DNA of 64,000 bases from Dechloromonas denitrificans (GCF_001551835.1 NZ_LODL01000013.1:1-64000); one strand, 5' to 3'. Counted from the first letter of the stretch, positions 44,881 to 55,637 are shown. Program-made: numbers and translations. Notes: generated from the sequence alone by a model not told the origin.

Positions 44881-45720
44881 ATGAGCCCAGCCAACGACCC
44901 CAGCATCCTTTCCCCGCTCGGCAAGCCGACCGAGTACCGTGCCGACTACGCGCCCGAACTGCTGTACCCGATTCCCCGCCAGCTGAAGCGGGACGAACTG
45001 GGGATCAGCGGCGCGGCGCTGCCTTTTGTCGGCGAGGATCTGTGGAACGCCTATGAAGTCTCCTGGCTGAACCCGAAGGGCAAGCCGGTCGTTGCGCTGG
45101 CCACTTTCCGGGTGCCGGCCGACAGTCCGAATCTGGTCGAATCGAAATCCTTCAAGCTCTACCTGAATTCGTTCAACCAGTCGGTCTTTGCCGATGAGGA
45201 CGCCGTCGAGACAACGCTGGCCCGTGACCTGTCGGCTGCGGCCGGGGCAGAGATCGGGGTAAAAGTGGCCGTTTTGGGCAGTCGACCGCAGGTCTCGGTC
45301 GCTTATCCCGCCGGCGAGCTGCTCGACGACCTCGACATCGCCTGCGACAGCTACCAGCCGGCACCGGAGCTGCTGCACGCCACCGATGGCCCACTGGTCG
45401 AGGAAACGCTCTATTCGCACCTGTTGAAATCCAATTGCCTGGTTACCGGCCAACCGGACTGGGCGATGGTGGTCATCCGCTATCGGGGCCGGCCGATCGA
45501 TCGTGCCGGCCTGCTGCGCTACATCGTCTCCTTCCGCGGCCACAACGAATTCCACGAGCAGTGCGTCGAACGCATCTACTGCGACCTCACCGAGCACTGC
45601 GCGCCCGAGGCGCTCGCCGTCTACGCCCGCTACACCCGGCGCGGCGGGCTGGACATCAATCCTTTCCGCAGCAGCGGCGAATTTGCCGCACCCGACAATA
45701 CGCGGGAAGTACGCCAGTAA
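44881..45720 (+). CDS. queF: NADPH-dependent preQ0 reductase (type II QueF)
   Basis: Reduces 7-cyano-7-deazaguanine to preQ1 in queuosine synthesis. 279 residues, the long bimodular QueF. Visible features are the NADPH-binding [15 protein letters not shown] (residues 87-101), the catalytic Cys186 in [15 protein letters not shown] with Asp193, and [16 protein letters not shown]. It is probably a separate unit, starting 39 bp after allA. Confidence 0.96.
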   Translation: MSPANDPSILSPLGKPTEYRADYAPELLYPIPRQLKRDELGISGAALPFVGEDLWNAYEVSWLNPKGKPVVALATFRVPADSPNLVESKSFKLYLNSFNQSVFADEDAVETTLARDLSAAAGAEIGVKVAVLGSRPQVSVAYPAGELLDDLDIACDSYQPAPELLHATDGPLVEETLYSHLLKSNCLVTGQPDWAMVVIRYRGRPIDRAGLLRYIVSFRGHNEFHEQCVERIYCDLTEHCAPEALAVYARYTRRGGLDINPFRSSGEFAAPDNTREVRQ

Positions 45721-45737
45721 GGCTGTCGGTGGAGAAC

Positions 45738-46247
45738 ATGACCGCGCTCTCCCGGCTGCATCGTGAGATCGATGCCCGCGTCCAAAATATCCGCGAGAAC
45801 CACCCCGACTGGCTGTGCGGCAAGGGCTGCGACCAGTGCTGTCGGCGGCTCGCCGAGGTGCCGCAACTGACCGCCACGGAATGGGCATTGCTGCGCGACG
45901 GCCTTGCCGCGCTGACGCCGGAATGCCTGCAGGAAGTCAGCCGGAAGATGGCTGCGCTGGGCGCATCCGCAGCGCGCCCCATTGTCTGCCCGCTGCTCGA
46001 CTCATCTACCGGCGCCTGTCCCGTCTATGCCCAGCGCCCGGTTGCCTGCCGCACTTACGGCTTCTACGCGCAACGCGAGCTGGGGCTTTATTGCCATGAC
46101 ATCGAATCCCGCGTTGACGATGGCCGCCTGGCCGATGTGGTCTGGGGCAACCACGACGCCATCGATCATCGACTCGCCGGCCTCGGCGAAAGCCGGCCGC
46201 TGACCGAGTGGTTCGCGGGTTGGGAATCGGCCGGGCGCGGTGCTTGA
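45738..46247 (+). CDS. YkgJ-family cysteine-cluster protein
   Basis: 169 residues. The metal-binding cysteines are in LCGKGCDQCCRRLAEVP near the N-terminus, then IVCPLLDSSTGACPVYAQRP and VACRTYGFY, the C-x3-C-x2-CC ... C ... C-x7-RP-x2-C pattern of the family (zinc or iron). The function is unknown. ATG at 45738 follows GGAG. It lies 17 bp after queF and is probably co-transcribed. Confidence 0.85.
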   Translation: MTALSRLHREIDARVQNIRENHPDWLCGKGCDQCCRRLAEVPQLTATEWALLRDGLAALTPECLQEVSRKMAALGASAARPIVCPLLDSSTGACPVYAQRPVACRTYGFYAQRELGLYCHDIESRVDDGRLADVVWGNHDAIDHRLAGLGESRPLTEWFAGWESAGRGA

Positions 46248-46347
46248 GCGCATGAATACAATTTGTAACTGAACAAATATTGTTCTGGCGTTACCATTTA
46301 CGGTTTACATGAGCATCGTGCCGATTGCTCTTCATAACCGGAATGAG

Positions 46348-46698
46348 ATGATGAAATATCAACCCCTGCTGATTGCCGCCTTGCTGGCCGCTCCCTTCCA
46401 CGCATTTGCGGCGGATGCAGTCAAAATCGATATTTACCTGGCGGGCAACTTGAAACAGTCAGTGTCGCTGGTCGGGCCGAACGCCAGCGTCAAGGTGGCT
46501 GCGGCCGGTGTGCCAAATACGACGCTCGAATTCCGCCTGATCGCTCCGGAGCCGCTGATTGTCGAAATGAAGGAAACCACGACGGATGGCGAAGTGATCG
46601 GCCGCATTAAGATGCCGACGCCCGGCAGTTCCTTCGCGGTTGCCGACATCAAGGGGGCGAAGTTTCACAGCCCCTATCTGCTGGTCCGCCAGGACTGA
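46348..46698 (+). CDS. Small exported protein of unknown function
   Basis: About 116 residues with signal peptide MKYQPLLIAALLAAPFHAFA, predicted cleavage before ADAVKIDIYL. The mature part is a small beta-rich domain (NLKQSVSLVGPNASVKVAAAG, LEFRLIAPEPLIVEMKET). Either of two adjacent ATGs (46348, 46351) fits the upstream GGAATGAG. No family recognised. A 100-bp AT-rich promoter region precedes it. Confidence 0.65.
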   Translation: MMKYQPLLIAALLAAPFHAFAADAVKIDIYLAGNLKQSVSLVGPNASVKVAAAGVPNTTLEFRLIAPEPLIVEMKETTTDGEVIGRIKMPTPGSSFAVADIKGAKFHSPYLLVRQD

Positions 46699-46721
46699 GC
46701 CAAAGCAGGTAAGCGAGCCGC

Positions 46722-47315
46722 TCAGCGCGGCTCGAACAGCCAGCGGGAGACCGCTTGCACGTAGCGCGGCATGATCACGAAGACGACCAGCGCAACGATG
46801 GTCGCCGCGATGATGCCGTGGCTGATTCCCCAAGTCCCCAGGAGCGGGACGGCTTCGAACAAGGGCTTGAAGAGCGGTGGAATCAGCATGGTTAGCGGCC
46901 AGATTACCGAAGTGGTGATCAGCCACTGCTTCCACGGCGCCGGCTTCTTCTGGGCCGGGGACGAGGGCGTGAACCAGAACTCGATGCCGGGCTGGATGTG
47001 AAAGCGGTCTTCGTGTTCGAAGGCATCGGCAATCTCGGCAAGCAGGTCCTGGCGCTCGGTCGAGCCGGTCCAGTGCTCGGCATCGGCCAGGCTGGCAAAA
47101 CGGATCAGGATCGTATATTCGTTGTGGCCGGGCGTCGGGCGGATGATGTGCACGCCCTGATGCCCCGGATACGCCGCCGCCCGGGCGGCGATGGTGCGCA
47201 GCCATTGCTCGTAGCGGCCAAGGGCCTCCGGCCGTACCCGCTGCTGGATATGCAGCGTGACGCTCTCGTCTGACGCTTTGCCGCGTACCGGCGTTGAAGC
47301 CACTTCGTCGCTCAT
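46722..47315 (-). CDS. ABM-domain protein with C-terminal membrane helices
   Basis: 197 residues. Residues about 15-110 form an antibiotic-biosynthesis-monooxygenase-like ferredoxin fold: VTLHIQQRVRPEALGRYEQWL, VHIIRPTPGHNEYTILIRFAS and HWTGSTERQDLL. Two membrane helices follow (WLITTSVIWPLTMLIPPLF and ISHGIIAATIVALVVFVIM). This soluble-plus-membrane layout is known in conserved proteins of unknown function. GGAGG precedes the paired ATGs at 47318/47315. It is the last gene of a four-gene operon. Confidence 0.8.
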   Translation of the reverse strand: MSDEVASTPVRGKASDESVTLHIQQRVRPEALGRYEQWLRTIAARAAAYPGHQGVHIIRPTPGHNEYTILIRFASLADAEHWTGSTERQDLLAEIADAFEHEDRFHIQPGIEFWFTPSSPAQKKPAPWKQWLITTSVIWPLTMLIPPLFKPLFEAVPLLGTWGISHGIIAATIVALVVFVIMPRYVQAVSRWLFEPR

Positions 47316-47332
47316 CATTCCTCCAAATGCCT

Positions 47333-49159
47333 TCAAAATGCCCAGCACATGCAGCCGCCCAGCCCGTCATGCAGGTGTGGCGCTGGGTGCGGGTGCGCCC
47401 GGCAGGGCGCTGGCCGGGCAGCCGCGTGATGATACGCGAGCGGGGCGCCGTAGCCACCAAAGGTCGCGACCGGCGACCACTCGGGGAGGACCGGCAGCGC
47501 GGGCGGATCGAGTCGCCGGAACTCTTGCGTCGCGTAGACCGGCTTGCCGCCGACGATGGTCAAGACCGATTCCAGCGCCTTGATCTCGGCTTCCGGGATC
47601 GCGAAGTAATCGGCCGAGAGCACGCAGAGATCGGCCAACTGGCCGGCGACCAGTCGCCCCTTCTTTGCGGCCTCGCCGGAGAAGCCGGCGCTGCCCACGG
47701 TGTATAGGCGGAGCGCCTCTTCGCGGCTCAGCCGGTTGGCGGCCGGATAGAGCGCCAGGCCGCCGCAGGTGCGGCCGCTGACCAGCCAGTAAAGCGCGGC
47801 AAACGGGTTGTAGCTGGCGACGCGGGTGGCATCGGTGCCGGCACCGACCGGGACGCCCAGTTCGAGCATGCGGCGGATCGGCGGCGTGCGCTCGGCCGCC
47901 CGGGCCCCGTAGCGCTCGACGAAATACTCGCCCTGGAAAGCCATGCGGTGCTGCACGGCAATGCCGCCGCCCAGCGCCCGAACGCGCTCGATATTGCGGT
48001 CACTGATCGTTTCGGCATGATCGAAGAACCAACCCAGCCGGTCGATCGGCACTTCGCGGTGCACCGACTCCAGCACATCGAGAAAGCGGCTGATCGATTC
48101 GTCGTAGGTGGCGTGCAACCGGAACGGCCAGTGGTTGGCGGCGAGCAGGCTGACCACCTCGGTGAGTTCGGCTTCCATGACTGCCGGCAAATCGGGCCGC
48201 GGCTCCTGGAAATCCTCGAAATCGGCAGCGGAAAAGACCAGCATCTCGCCGGCCCCGTTGCTCCGGTAGAAGTCGCTGCCGGCACCGGGTGCGGTCAACT
48301 TCATCCAGCGCGCAAAATCCAGCTTTTCTTCCTTGGGTTTCTGGGTGAACAGGTTGTAGGCGATGCGTACCGTCAATTCGCCGCGGCGATCGAGTTCCTC
48401 CACCACCTGGTAGTCGTCCGGGTAATTCTGGAAGCCGCCGCCGGCGTCGATGCAACTGGTGACGCCGAGCCGGTTCAGTTCGCGCAGGAAATGGCGGGTC
48501 GAGTTGATCTGCTGTTCGAGCGGCAGCTTCGGCCCCTTGGCCAGTGTCGCGTAGAGGATCATCGCATTCGGCTTGGCGAGGAGCAGCCCGGTCGGATGGC
48601 CGGCCTTGTCGCGGGCAATCATGCCGCCCGGCGGGTCGGGCGAGTCGCGGGTGTAGCCGACGGCGCGCAAGGCCGCCTGGTTGAGCATGGCCTGGCAGTA
48701 GAGATGCAGGATGAAGACGGGAGTGTCGGGTGCTGCCGCGTTGAGTTCTTCCAGCGTCGGCAGGCGGCGTTCGGCAAACTGGAATTCGCTCCAGCCGCCG
48801 ACGACGCGCACCCATTGCCCGGGCGGCGTGCGCTGGGCCTGCTCCCTGAGCATCTGCAGCGCCAGGGAGAGCGAGGGAATGCCGTCCCAGCGCAGTTCGA
48901 GGTTGTAATTGAGGCCGCCGCGGATCAGGTGCAGGTGCGAATCGTTGAGGCCGGGGATGGCCGTGCGCCGGCCGAGATCGACGACCTCGGTCTGCGGACC
49001 GCGGTGACCCATGATTTCGCTGTCGTCGCCGCTCGCCTGGATCAGGCCGGCGCCGATGGCCAGGGCGGAAACGAAAGGCCGGGTCGGGTCGTTGGTGGCG
49101 ATCCGGCCGTTGTGGAGGATAAGATCAGCCGCTGCCTGATCGTTGGTGATGTTCGCCAT
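47333..49159 (-). CDS. YtcJ-like amidohydrolase
   Basis: 608 residues, metal-dependent hydrolase of the amidohydrolase superfamily (amidohydrolase_3). Metal ligands: IPGLNDSHLHLIRGG near the N-terminus, then FRLHATYDES, FFDHAE and the Asp in PVGAGTDATRVAS. The substrate is unknown; relatives cleave formamides and other amides. The last 35 residues are unusual for the family, rich in His and Cys (HHAAARPAPCRAHPHPAPHL, then GGCMCWAF). ATG 49159 has GGAGG in front. A longer frame overlaps the pirin gene. Confidence 0.85.
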   Translation of the reverse strand: MANITNDQAAADLILHNGRIATNDPTRPFVSALAIGAGLIQASGDDSEIMGHRGPQTEVVDLGRRTAIPGLNDSHLHLIRGGLNYNLELRWDGIPSLSLALQMLREQAQRTPPGQWVRVVGGWSEFQFAERRLPTLEELNAAAPDTPVFILHLYCQAMLNQAALRAVGYTRDSPDPPGGMIARDKAGHPTGLLLAKPNAMILYATLAKGPKLPLEQQINSTRHFLRELNRLGVTSCIDAGGGFQNYPDDYQVVEELDRRGELTVRIAYNLFTQKPKEEKLDFARWMKLTAPGAGSDFYRSNGAGEMLVFSAADFEDFQEPRPDLPAVMEAELTEVVSLLAANHWPFRLHATYDESISRFLDVLESVHREVPIDRLGWFFDHAETISDRNIERVRALGGGIAVQHRMAFQGEYFVERYGARAAERTPPIRRMLELGVPVGAGTDATRVASYNPFAALYWLVSGRTCGGLALYPAANRLSREEALRLYTVGSAGFSGEAAKKGRLVAGQLADLCVLSADYFAIPEAEIKALESVLTIVGGKPVYATQEFRRLDPPALPVLPEWSPVATFGGYGAPLAYHHAAARPAPCRAHPHPAPHLHDGLGGCMCWAF

Positions 49160-49203
49160 GCTGCCTCCTGCGTCGGGTTTGACGGCCGTTCGGCCGTCAG
49201 GGC

Positions 49204-49902
<699 letters not shown>

Positions 49903-49952
49903 GGCAATCTCGATGGGGTGATAGGTGGTGGGCGTCGGGCAGGGCGGGGGCT

Positions 49953-50606
49953 TCAGTGGCCTTCGCTGCCGCCGAACATCGATTTGGCGTAGATCAGGCC
50001 GAGGCCATAACTGCCGCCGTGGGCAATCGAGGTGGCGACCGTCGCGTCGTAGGTTTCGCCGCGTGCCCAGTCGCGTTGCAGTTCGAGCAGGTACTGCAGC
50101 GCCGTCATCGGCCGCACGCCGGCCTGGATCATGCGTTCCATGGCGCGCTGATGGGCCTCGTCCGAGACATCGCCACAGGCATCGGCGATGACATAAACCT
50201 CGAAACCCTGATCGAGTGCCGACAGTGTCGGGCCGACGATGCAGACCGAGGTCCATAGCCCGGCGAAGACGATCTTGGCCTTGCCGATCTGATTGACCCG
50301 CTCGGCAATCCGCGCGTCCTCCCAGGTGTTCATCGTCGTCCGGTCGATCACCGGGGCGTCGGCGAAGACCGCCTTGATTTCATCGAACATCGGTCCGGAA
50401 AAGGATTTTTCGGCGACCGTGGTCAGGATGGTCGGCACCTTGAATTCGTCGGCCGCCTTGGCGACCAGCGCGGCGTTGTTGCGCAGCGTGATGGCGTCGA
50501 TCGATTTGGTGGCAAAGGCCATCTGCGACTGGTGATCGATCATGATCAGCAGGTGGTTGCTCGGGTTGAGGAGGGTTTTTCCCGGGGTCGGCGTGGCTTG
50601 GGGCAT
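49953..50606 (-). CDS. Isochorismatase-family cysteine hydrolase (YcaC-like)
   Basis: 217 residues. The triad is visible: Asp in [11 protein letters not shown], Lys in [10 protein letters not shown] and Cys in [17 protein letters not shown]. The cis-peptide region GLWTSVC matches YcaC-like hydrolases. The substrate is unknown. ATG 50606 lies 8 nt after AAGGAG, which favours it over the ATG two codons earlier. First gene of a four-gene operon (this gene, pirin, amidohydrolase, ABM protein), divergent from an HxlR regulator. Confidence 0.9.
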   Translation of the reverse strand: MPQATPTPGKTLLNPSNHLLIMIDHQSQMAFATKSIDAITLRNNAALVAKAADEFKVPTILTTVAEKSFSGPMFDEIKAVFADAPVIDRTTMNTWEDARIAERVNQIGKAKIVFAGLWTSVCIVGPTLSALDQGFEVYVIADACGDVSDEAHQRAMERMIQAGVRPMTALQYLLELQRDWARGETYDATVATSIAHGGSYGLGLIYAKSMFGGSEGH

Positions 50607-50716
50607 GGTCATTCTCCTTCGCTTGTGGAACACTCGTTGTGAGTGCGAGCCCCCAGTCTAGTTGCAAGAATTTTTATTAAAAGTAGGTTCCTGACGGTAA
50701 CTATTAGCCATCCATC

Positions 50717-51079
50717 ATGCCTTTGCGACCCAAGCCGGCGACCCAGCCGCCCCTGCCTCATGACTGCCCGCTGGAAGATGTGCTGAGCCTGCTGGCTGGT
50801 GCCTGGACCGTGCAGATTCTGTGGTTTCTGCGCGCCGGCCCGCGCCGCTTCGGCGATCTGCGCCGTGATCTGGCGCGGGTGTCGACCAAGGTGCTGACCA
50901 ATCGCCTGCGCGTCATGCAGGCGCACGGTCTGCTCGTGCGCCAGGTTCTGCCCAGCAATCCGCCGCAGGTCGAATATTCCCTGACCGCGTTGAGTCGGGA
51001 ACTGGAGCCGGTCCTCAACAGCATGGAAGCGGTCGCCCGGCGCCTGAAGCAGCACCGCCCGCCGCGTCAGGAAGGCTAA
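50717..51079 (+). CDS. HxlR-family winged-helix regulator
   Basis: 120 residues. It has the family cysteine at the start of the domain (HDCPLEDVLSLLAGAWTVQIL), the HTH region RRFGDLRRDLARVSTKVLTNRL and the wing PPQVEYSLTALSREL. It diverges from the isochorismatase/pirin/amidohydrolase operon across 110 bp and is probably its electrophile- or oxidant-responsive regulator. Confidence 0.9.
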   Translation: MPLRPKPATQPPLPHDCPLEDVLSLLAGAWTVQILWFLRAGPRRFGDLRRDLARVSTKVLTNRLRVMQAHGLLVRQVLPSNPPQVEYSLTALSRELEPVLNSMEAVARRLKQHRPPRQEG

Positions 51080-51168
51080 GCGGACTGCCGCCGACTTTCC
51101 TGGCGGGCACTAATTGCTGGCGCTGCGGTCCTTACCGGAGTGCGACTACGGGGATCGGGGAGAACACG

Positions 51169-51747
51169 ATGGGCAAGGGGCGTTTGGAAGCATTCAGCGA
51201 TGGCGTTCTTGCCATCATCATCACCATCATGGTGCTTGAGTTGAAGGTGCCGCATGGCGAGCAGATCGAAGCGCTGGCCCCGTTGGTTCCGGTGTTTTTC
51301 AGTTATGTGCTGAGCTTCGTCTACGTCGGCATCTACTGGAACAACCATCACCACATGCTGCACACGGCGCACAGCGTCACCGGGCCGATCCTGTGGGCCA
51401 ACCTGCACCTGCTGTTCTGGCTCTCGCTGTTTCCCTTCGTCACCGGCTGGATGGGGGAGAACCACTTCGCGGCAATGCCGTCGGCCGTCTACGGTGTGGT
51501 GCTGTTCATGGCGGCGGTGGCCTACTGGATACTGGAGCAGACCATCATCGCGGCGCAGGGCAGCGCTTCCCTGTTGCGCGAAGCTTTGGGTAGCGACTGG
51601 AAGGGGAAGGCGTCGCCGGTGGCATACGCCATCGGTGTGCTGCTGGCTTTCTGGTCACCATCGCTGGCGCAGGCCATGTACGTCCTGGTCGCCTTGATCT
51701 GGCTCATTCCGGACCGCCGCATCGAGAAAGCGCTGGCCGGCAATTAA
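51169..51747 (+). CDS. TMEM175-family potassium channel protein
   Basis: 192 residues, six hydrophobic segments. The first helix carries the hallmark RLEAFSDGVLAIIITIMVLELKVP, in which the FSD motif and the isoleucines form the filter in prokaryotic TMEM175 channels. Later landmarks are FVYVGIYWNNHHHMLH and LLFWLSLFPFVTGWMGEN. A single six-helix repeat assembles as a tetramer in bacteria. It stands alone between the regulator and the urease operon. Confidence 0.9.
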   Translation: MGKGRLEAFSDGVLAIIITIMVLELKVPHGEQIEALAPLVPVFFSYVLSFVYVGIYWNNHHHMLHTAHSVTGPILWANLHLLFWLSLFPFVTGWMGENHFAAMPSAVYGVVLFMAAVAYWILEQTIIAAQGSASLLREALGSDWKGKASPVAYAIGVLLAFWSPSLAQAMYVLVALIWLIPDRRIEKALAGN

Positions 51748-51869
51748 GGCCGGGCTGCTTGAAGTGCGTTTGGCGGCGTGCTGGTCCGCCATGCTGCGAA
51801 ATTCGTTGCTCGCCCCCTGCGACAAGTCGACCGTCGGCAGGCCGCCCATTTCCTTCGAAACGCGCTCCC

Positions 51870-51914
51870 TGCGTACTCTTGCGTATTCCCATCGCTCGGC
51901 CTTCTCGCCATAAT
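51870..51914 (+). promoter_or_regulatory. Candidate ureD promoter related to those of urtA and urtB
   Basis: TGCGTACTCTTGCGTA (51870-51885) fits T(A/G)CG-N8-CGTA, and CATAAT (51909-51914) lies 27 nt after the second half-site, the same spacing as before urtA and urtB. The predicted start of transcription then falls at or next to the A of the ureD ATG. The dyad is one base weaker than the other two. Confidence 0.4.
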
Positions 51915-51920
51915 CGCCGC

Positions 51921-52775
51921 ATGAATTCGCGCCTTCCCCTGACTTTGCCGAGTTGGCATGCCTCGTTGCACCTGGCTTTTGCCTGTGCTGGTGAACGCAC
52001 CGTGCTGCGCGAAAATCGCCATCAGGGGCCGTTGCGCGTGCAGAAGGCGCTCTACCCGGAAGGCGAGGCTGTTTGCCAGGCCATCCTGTTACACCCGCCG
52101 TCCGGCATCGCCGGTGGCGATCAACTGAATATTTCGGCCGTTATCGGTACCGGTGCGCACGCCCAACTGACGACGCCGGGCGCCGGCAAGTGGTACCGCT
52201 CGGCCGGGGCGGAAGCGTCGCAGAAGATTGCCTGGACGGTGGACGAGGGCGCCACGCTGGAATGGCTGCCGCAGGAGACCATCGTTTTCGACGGGGCGCG
52301 GGCGCGGATGGAAACCCGCGTTGCGCTGGCCGAAGACAGCCGTTACCTCGGCTGGGACATTCTCTGCCTCGGCCGGGCGGCGGCAGGCGAGCGTTTCGAG
52401 CGCGGCCGTTTTGACCTGTTTTACCGGGTCGACCGGCGGAATGGTTATTCCAGTCAGCCGATCTGGCTGGAGCGCGGCGGCTTTTCCGGTAACGACGCCA
52501 TGCTGCACAGTCCGGCCGGCTGGGCTGGCGCAACGGTGTGCGGTACGTTGCTCGCTGCCTTCCCGCACACCCCCGAAATGCTGGCCGCCTGCCGCGAACT
52601 GGTGCCGGCCGATGCCGCCAGTCACGCGCTGACCGCCTTGCCCGGCCTGCTCGTCGCCCGCTATCTCGGCGACAACAGCGAAGCCGCCCGCCGGTGGTTC
52701 GCCGACCTGTGGGCGATCCTGCGCCCGGCCTGCTGCGGTCGACCGGCCGTAAACCCAAGAATCTGGAATACCTGA
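51921..52775 (+). CDS. ureD: Urease accessory protein UreD
   Basis: 284 residues. Scaffold that binds apo-urease and, with UreF and UreG, loads nickel. Family features: WHASLHLAFACAGERTVL, GPLRVQKALYPEG, LLHPPSGIAGGDQL, LTTPGAGKWYRS and WLPQETIVFDGA. ATG 51921 matches the family N-terminus and has no ribosome site, which may mean a leaderless transcript. First gene of ureDABCEFG. Confidence 0.95.
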   Translation: MNSRLPLTLPSWHASLHLAFACAGERTVLRENRHQGPLRVQKALYPEGEAVCQAILLHPPSGIAGGDQLNISAVIGTGAHAQLTTPGAGKWYRSAGAEASQKIAWTVDEGATLEWLPQETIVFDGARARMETRVALAEDSRYLGWDILCLGRAAAGERFERGRFDLFYRVDRRNGYSSQPIWLERGGFSGNDAMLHSPAGWAGATVCGTLLAAFPHTPEMLAACRELVPADAASHALTALPGLLVARYLGDNSEAARRWFADLWAILRPACCGRPAVNPRIWNT

Positions 52776-52784
52776 GGAATCGTC

Positions 52785-53087
52785 ATGGAACTGACGCCAA
52801 GAGAGAAAGACAAGCTGTTGATCTTCACCGCCGGCCTGCTTGCCGAACGGCGCCAGGCCAGGGGCCTGAAACTCAATTACCCGGAAGCCGTGGCGCTGAT
52901 CACCTGCGCGATCATGGAAGGCGCCCGCGAGGGGAAAACGGTGGCCGAACTGATGCACGCCGGCACCCAGGTGCTGAGCCGGGCCGACGTGATGGACGGC
53001 ATCGCCGAGCTGATCCCGGAGATCCAGGTCGAAGCGACTTTTCCGGACGGCACCAAGCTGGTCACCGTGCATAACCCCATCGTTTGA
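52785..53087 (+). CDS. ureA: Urease gamma subunit
   Basis: 100 residues, full length. Characteristic segments: [40 protein letters not shown] and [18 protein letters not shown]. It is a separate small subunit, as in Klebsiella, not fused to beta as in Helicobacter. It lies 9 bp after ureD. Confidence 0.98.
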   Translation: MELTPREKDKLLIFTAGLLAERRQARGLKLNYPEAVALITCAIMEGAREGKTVAELMHAGTQVLSRADVMDGIAELIPEIQVEATFPDGTKLVTVHNPIV

Positions 53088-53096
53088 GGTGCAGAC

Positions 53097-53402
53097 ATGA
53101 TCCCCGGAGAACTCCTCGCCGAACCCGGCGAACTCGAACTGAATGTCGGTCGACCGACCATCACGCTGGTCGTCGCCAATACCGGCGACCGGCCGATCCA
53201 GGTTGGCTCGCACTACCATTTTTATGAAACCAATGCCGGCCTGAGCTTCGACCGTGACGCTGCCCGCGGCTTCCGTCTCGACATCGCCGCCGGCACCGCC
53301 GTGCGCTTCGAGCCGGGGCAGACGCGGACCGTGCAACTGGTCGCACTGGCTGGTGAGCGCAAGGTTTACGGTTTCCGTGGCCTGATTCAGGGGGCGCTAT
53401 GA
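53097..53402 (+). CDS. ureB: Urease beta subunit
   Basis: 101 residues. Characteristic segments: [57 protein letters not shown] and [10 protein letters not shown]. Its end overlaps the ureC start by 4 bp (ATGA). It packs with UreA and UreC into the (abc)3 urease. Confidence 0.98.
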   Translation: MIPGELLAEPGELELNVGRPTITLVVANTGDRPIQVGSHYHFYETNAGLSFDRDAARGFRLDIAAGTAVRFEPGQTRTVQLVALAGERKVYGFRGLIQGAL

Positions 53403-55105
53403 GCACGAAAATCAGCCGTCAGGCCTATGCCGAAATGTTCGGCCCAACGACCGGCGACCGCCTGCGCTTGGCCGATACCGAACTGATCATCGAAGTCGAA
53501 AAGGATCACACGATCTACGGCGAGGAAGTGAAATTCGGTGGCGGCAAGGTCATCCGCGACGGCATGGGCCAGAGCCAGCGCGTCTCGGCGGAAACGGTCG
53601 ATACGGTAATCACCAACGCCTTGGTCGTCGATGCGGTGACCGGCATCATCAAGGCCGACATCGGTTTGAAGGACGGCCGCATCGCCGCCATCGGCAAGGC
53701 CGGCAACCCGGACATCCAGCCCGGCGTCACCATCGTCATCGGCCCCGGCACCGAGGTGATTGCCGGCGAAGGCATGATCGTCACGGCCGGCGGCATCGAC
53801 AGCCACATCCATTTCATCTGCCCGCAGCAGATTGACGAGGCGCTGTATTCCGGCGTGACGACGATGATCGGCGGCGGCACCGGGCCGGCCACCGGCACCT
53901 TCGCCACGACCTGCACGCCGGGGCCGTGGCACATCCACCGCATGCTCGAAGCGGCCGATGCCTTCCCGATGAACCTTGGCTTTCTCGGCAAGGGCAACGC
54001 CAGCCTGCCGGCAGCACTGCGCGAGCAGGTCGAGGCCGGCGTCATCGGCCTCAAGCTGCATGAGGACTGGGGCACGACGCCGGCCGCCATCGACTGCTGC
54101 CTGACGGTGGCCGACGAGATGGACGTCCAGGTCGCCATCCACTCTGACACGCTCAACGAATCGGGCTTCGTCGAAGCGACGCTTGCTGCCTTCAAGGGCC
54201 GCACCATCCACACCTTCCACACCGAAGGCGCCGGTGGCGGCCACGCGCCGGACATCATCAAGGCGGCCGGGCTGCCCAACGTGCTGCCCAGTTCGACCAA
54301 CCCGACCATGCCGTATACGGTGAACACCATCGACGAGCATCTCGACATGCTGATGGTTTGCCACCACCTCGACCCGAGCATTGCCGAAGACATTGCCTTT
54401 GCCGAATCGCGCATCCGGCGCGAAACGATTGCCGCCGAAGACATCCTGCACGATCTCGGCGCCTTCTCGATGATGAGTTCCGACTCGCAGGCGATGGGCC
54501 GTGTCGGCGAAGTCATCATCCGCACCTGGCAGGCGGCGCACAAGATGAAGCTGCAGCGCGGGGCGTTGCCGGAAGACAACGCCCGCAACGACAACTTCCG
54601 CGTCAAGCGCTACATCGCCAAATACACCATCAACCCGGCGCTGACCCACGGCATCGCGCACACCGTCGGCTCCATCGAAGTCGGCAAGCTGGCCGACCTG
54701 GTGCTGTGGAAGCCGGCTTTCTTCGGCGTCAAGCCGTCGCTGATCCTGAAGGGCGGCATGATCGCCGCCGCGGCGATGGGCGACCCCAACGCCTCGATTC
54801 CGACGCCGCAGCCGGTGCATTACCGGCCGATGTTCGGCAGCTTGGGCAAGGCGCTGAAAACCTCGGTGACCTTTGTCTCACAGGCGGCGCTGCAGAATCC
54901 GGCGGTCCACGCGCTGCAACTGCAAAAACCGCTGGTCGCCGTGTCCGGCACCCGCACGCTCAAGAAATCCGACATGGTGCACAACGGCGCCACGCCCGAG
55001 ATCACCGTCGATCCCGAAACCTACGTCGTCAAGGCCGACGGCGTGCATCTGGTCTGCGAGCCGGCGACCGAATTGCCGCTGGCCCAACGCTACTTCCTTT
55101 TCTGA
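53399..55105 (+). CDS. ureC: Urease alpha subunit (catalytic)
   Basis: 568 residues, standard length. Nickel and active-site residues are all visible: [13 protein letters not shown] (HxH), carbamylated lysine in [35 protein letters not shown], the mobile flap cysteine in [10 protein letters not shown], and the Asp ligand in [11 protein letters not shown]. It hydrolyses urea to ammonia and carbamate. It forms one unit with ureA and ureB. Confidence 0.99.
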   Translation: MSTKISRQAYAEMFGPTTGDRLRLADTELIIEVEKDHTIYGEEVKFGGGKVIRDGMGQSQRVSAETVDTVITNALVVDAVTGIIKADIGLKDGRIAAIGKAGNPDIQPGVTIVIGPGTEVIAGEGMIVTAGGIDSHIHFICPQQIDEALYSGVTTMIGGGTGPATGTFATTCTPGPWHIHRMLEAADAFPMNLGFLGKGNASLPAALREQVEAGVIGLKLHEDWGTTPAAIDCCLTVADEMDVQVAIHSDTLNESGFVEATLAAFKGRTIHTFHTEGAGGGHAPDIIKAAGLPNVLPSSTNPTMPYTVNTIDEHLDMLMVCHHLDPSIAEDIAFAESRIRRETIAAEDILHDLGAFSMMSSDSQAMGRVGEVIIRTWQAAHKMKLQRGALPEDNARNDNFRVKRYIAKYTINPALTHGIAHTVGSIEVGKLADLVLWKPAFFGVKPSLILKGGMIAAAAMGDPNASIPTPQPVHYRPMFGSLGKALKTSVTFVSQAALQNPAVHALQLQKPLVAVSGTRTLKKSDMVHNGATPEITVDPETYVVKADGVHLVCEPATELPLAQRYFLF

Positions 55106-55106
55106 C

Positions 55107-55637
55107 ATGCTGATCCTCAACCAACGCACCCTAGCCCCTGCCACCGACTCGGTGGCACTTGCCTACGACGAACGCAAGCGCAGCCGCCTCAAGGTCCGGC
55201 TGGCCTCCGGCTTGGAGGCCGGCATCTTCCTCGAACGCGGCGACCATCTGCACGGCGGCGACAAGCTGCTGGCGGAGGAGGGAAGTGCTGTCGTCGAAAT
55301 CCTTGCCGCGCCGGAAAAGCTGATCGAGGCGGTGGCCGACAGTCCGCTGCTCTTCGCCCGTGCCGCTTACCACCTCGGCAATCGCCACGTGCCGGTGCAG
55401 ATCCTGCCGACCGATAACGGCGGCAAGCTGCGTTTTCAGACCGACCACGTGCTGGCCGAGATGGTGAAAGGCCTCGGCTGCGCGGTCAGCGAGACCGAAG
55501 CGCCGTTCCAGCCGGAATCCGGCGCCTACGGCGGTGGCCATCACCAGCATGGCGATGAAGCCGCTGACGACCTGCACAACCCCGGTCACGGCCCGCACCG
55601 CTCCGTCCCGAAAATCCACGAGTTCAAGCCGCGTTGA
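55107..55637 (+). CDS. ureE: Urease accessory protein UreE, nickel chaperone
   Basis: 176 residues. N-terminal peptide-binding-like domain (SRLKVRLASGLEAGIFLERGDHL landmark), then the metal-binding domain with YHLGNRHVPVQI. The C-terminal tail has several histidines (GGGHHQHGDEAADDLHNPGHGPHRS), fewer than in Klebsiella UreE but able to bind nickel. It starts 1 bp after ureC ends, and ureF starts in its stop codon. Confidence 0.95.
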   Translation: MLILNQRTLAPATDSVALAYDERKRSRLKVRLASGLEAGIFLERGDHLHGGDKLLAEEGSAVVEILAAPEKLIEAVADSPLLFARAAYHLGNRHVPVQILPTDNGGKLRFQTDHVLAEMVKGLGCAVSETEAPFQPESGAYGGGHHQHGDEAADDLHNPGHGPHRSVPKIHEFKPR

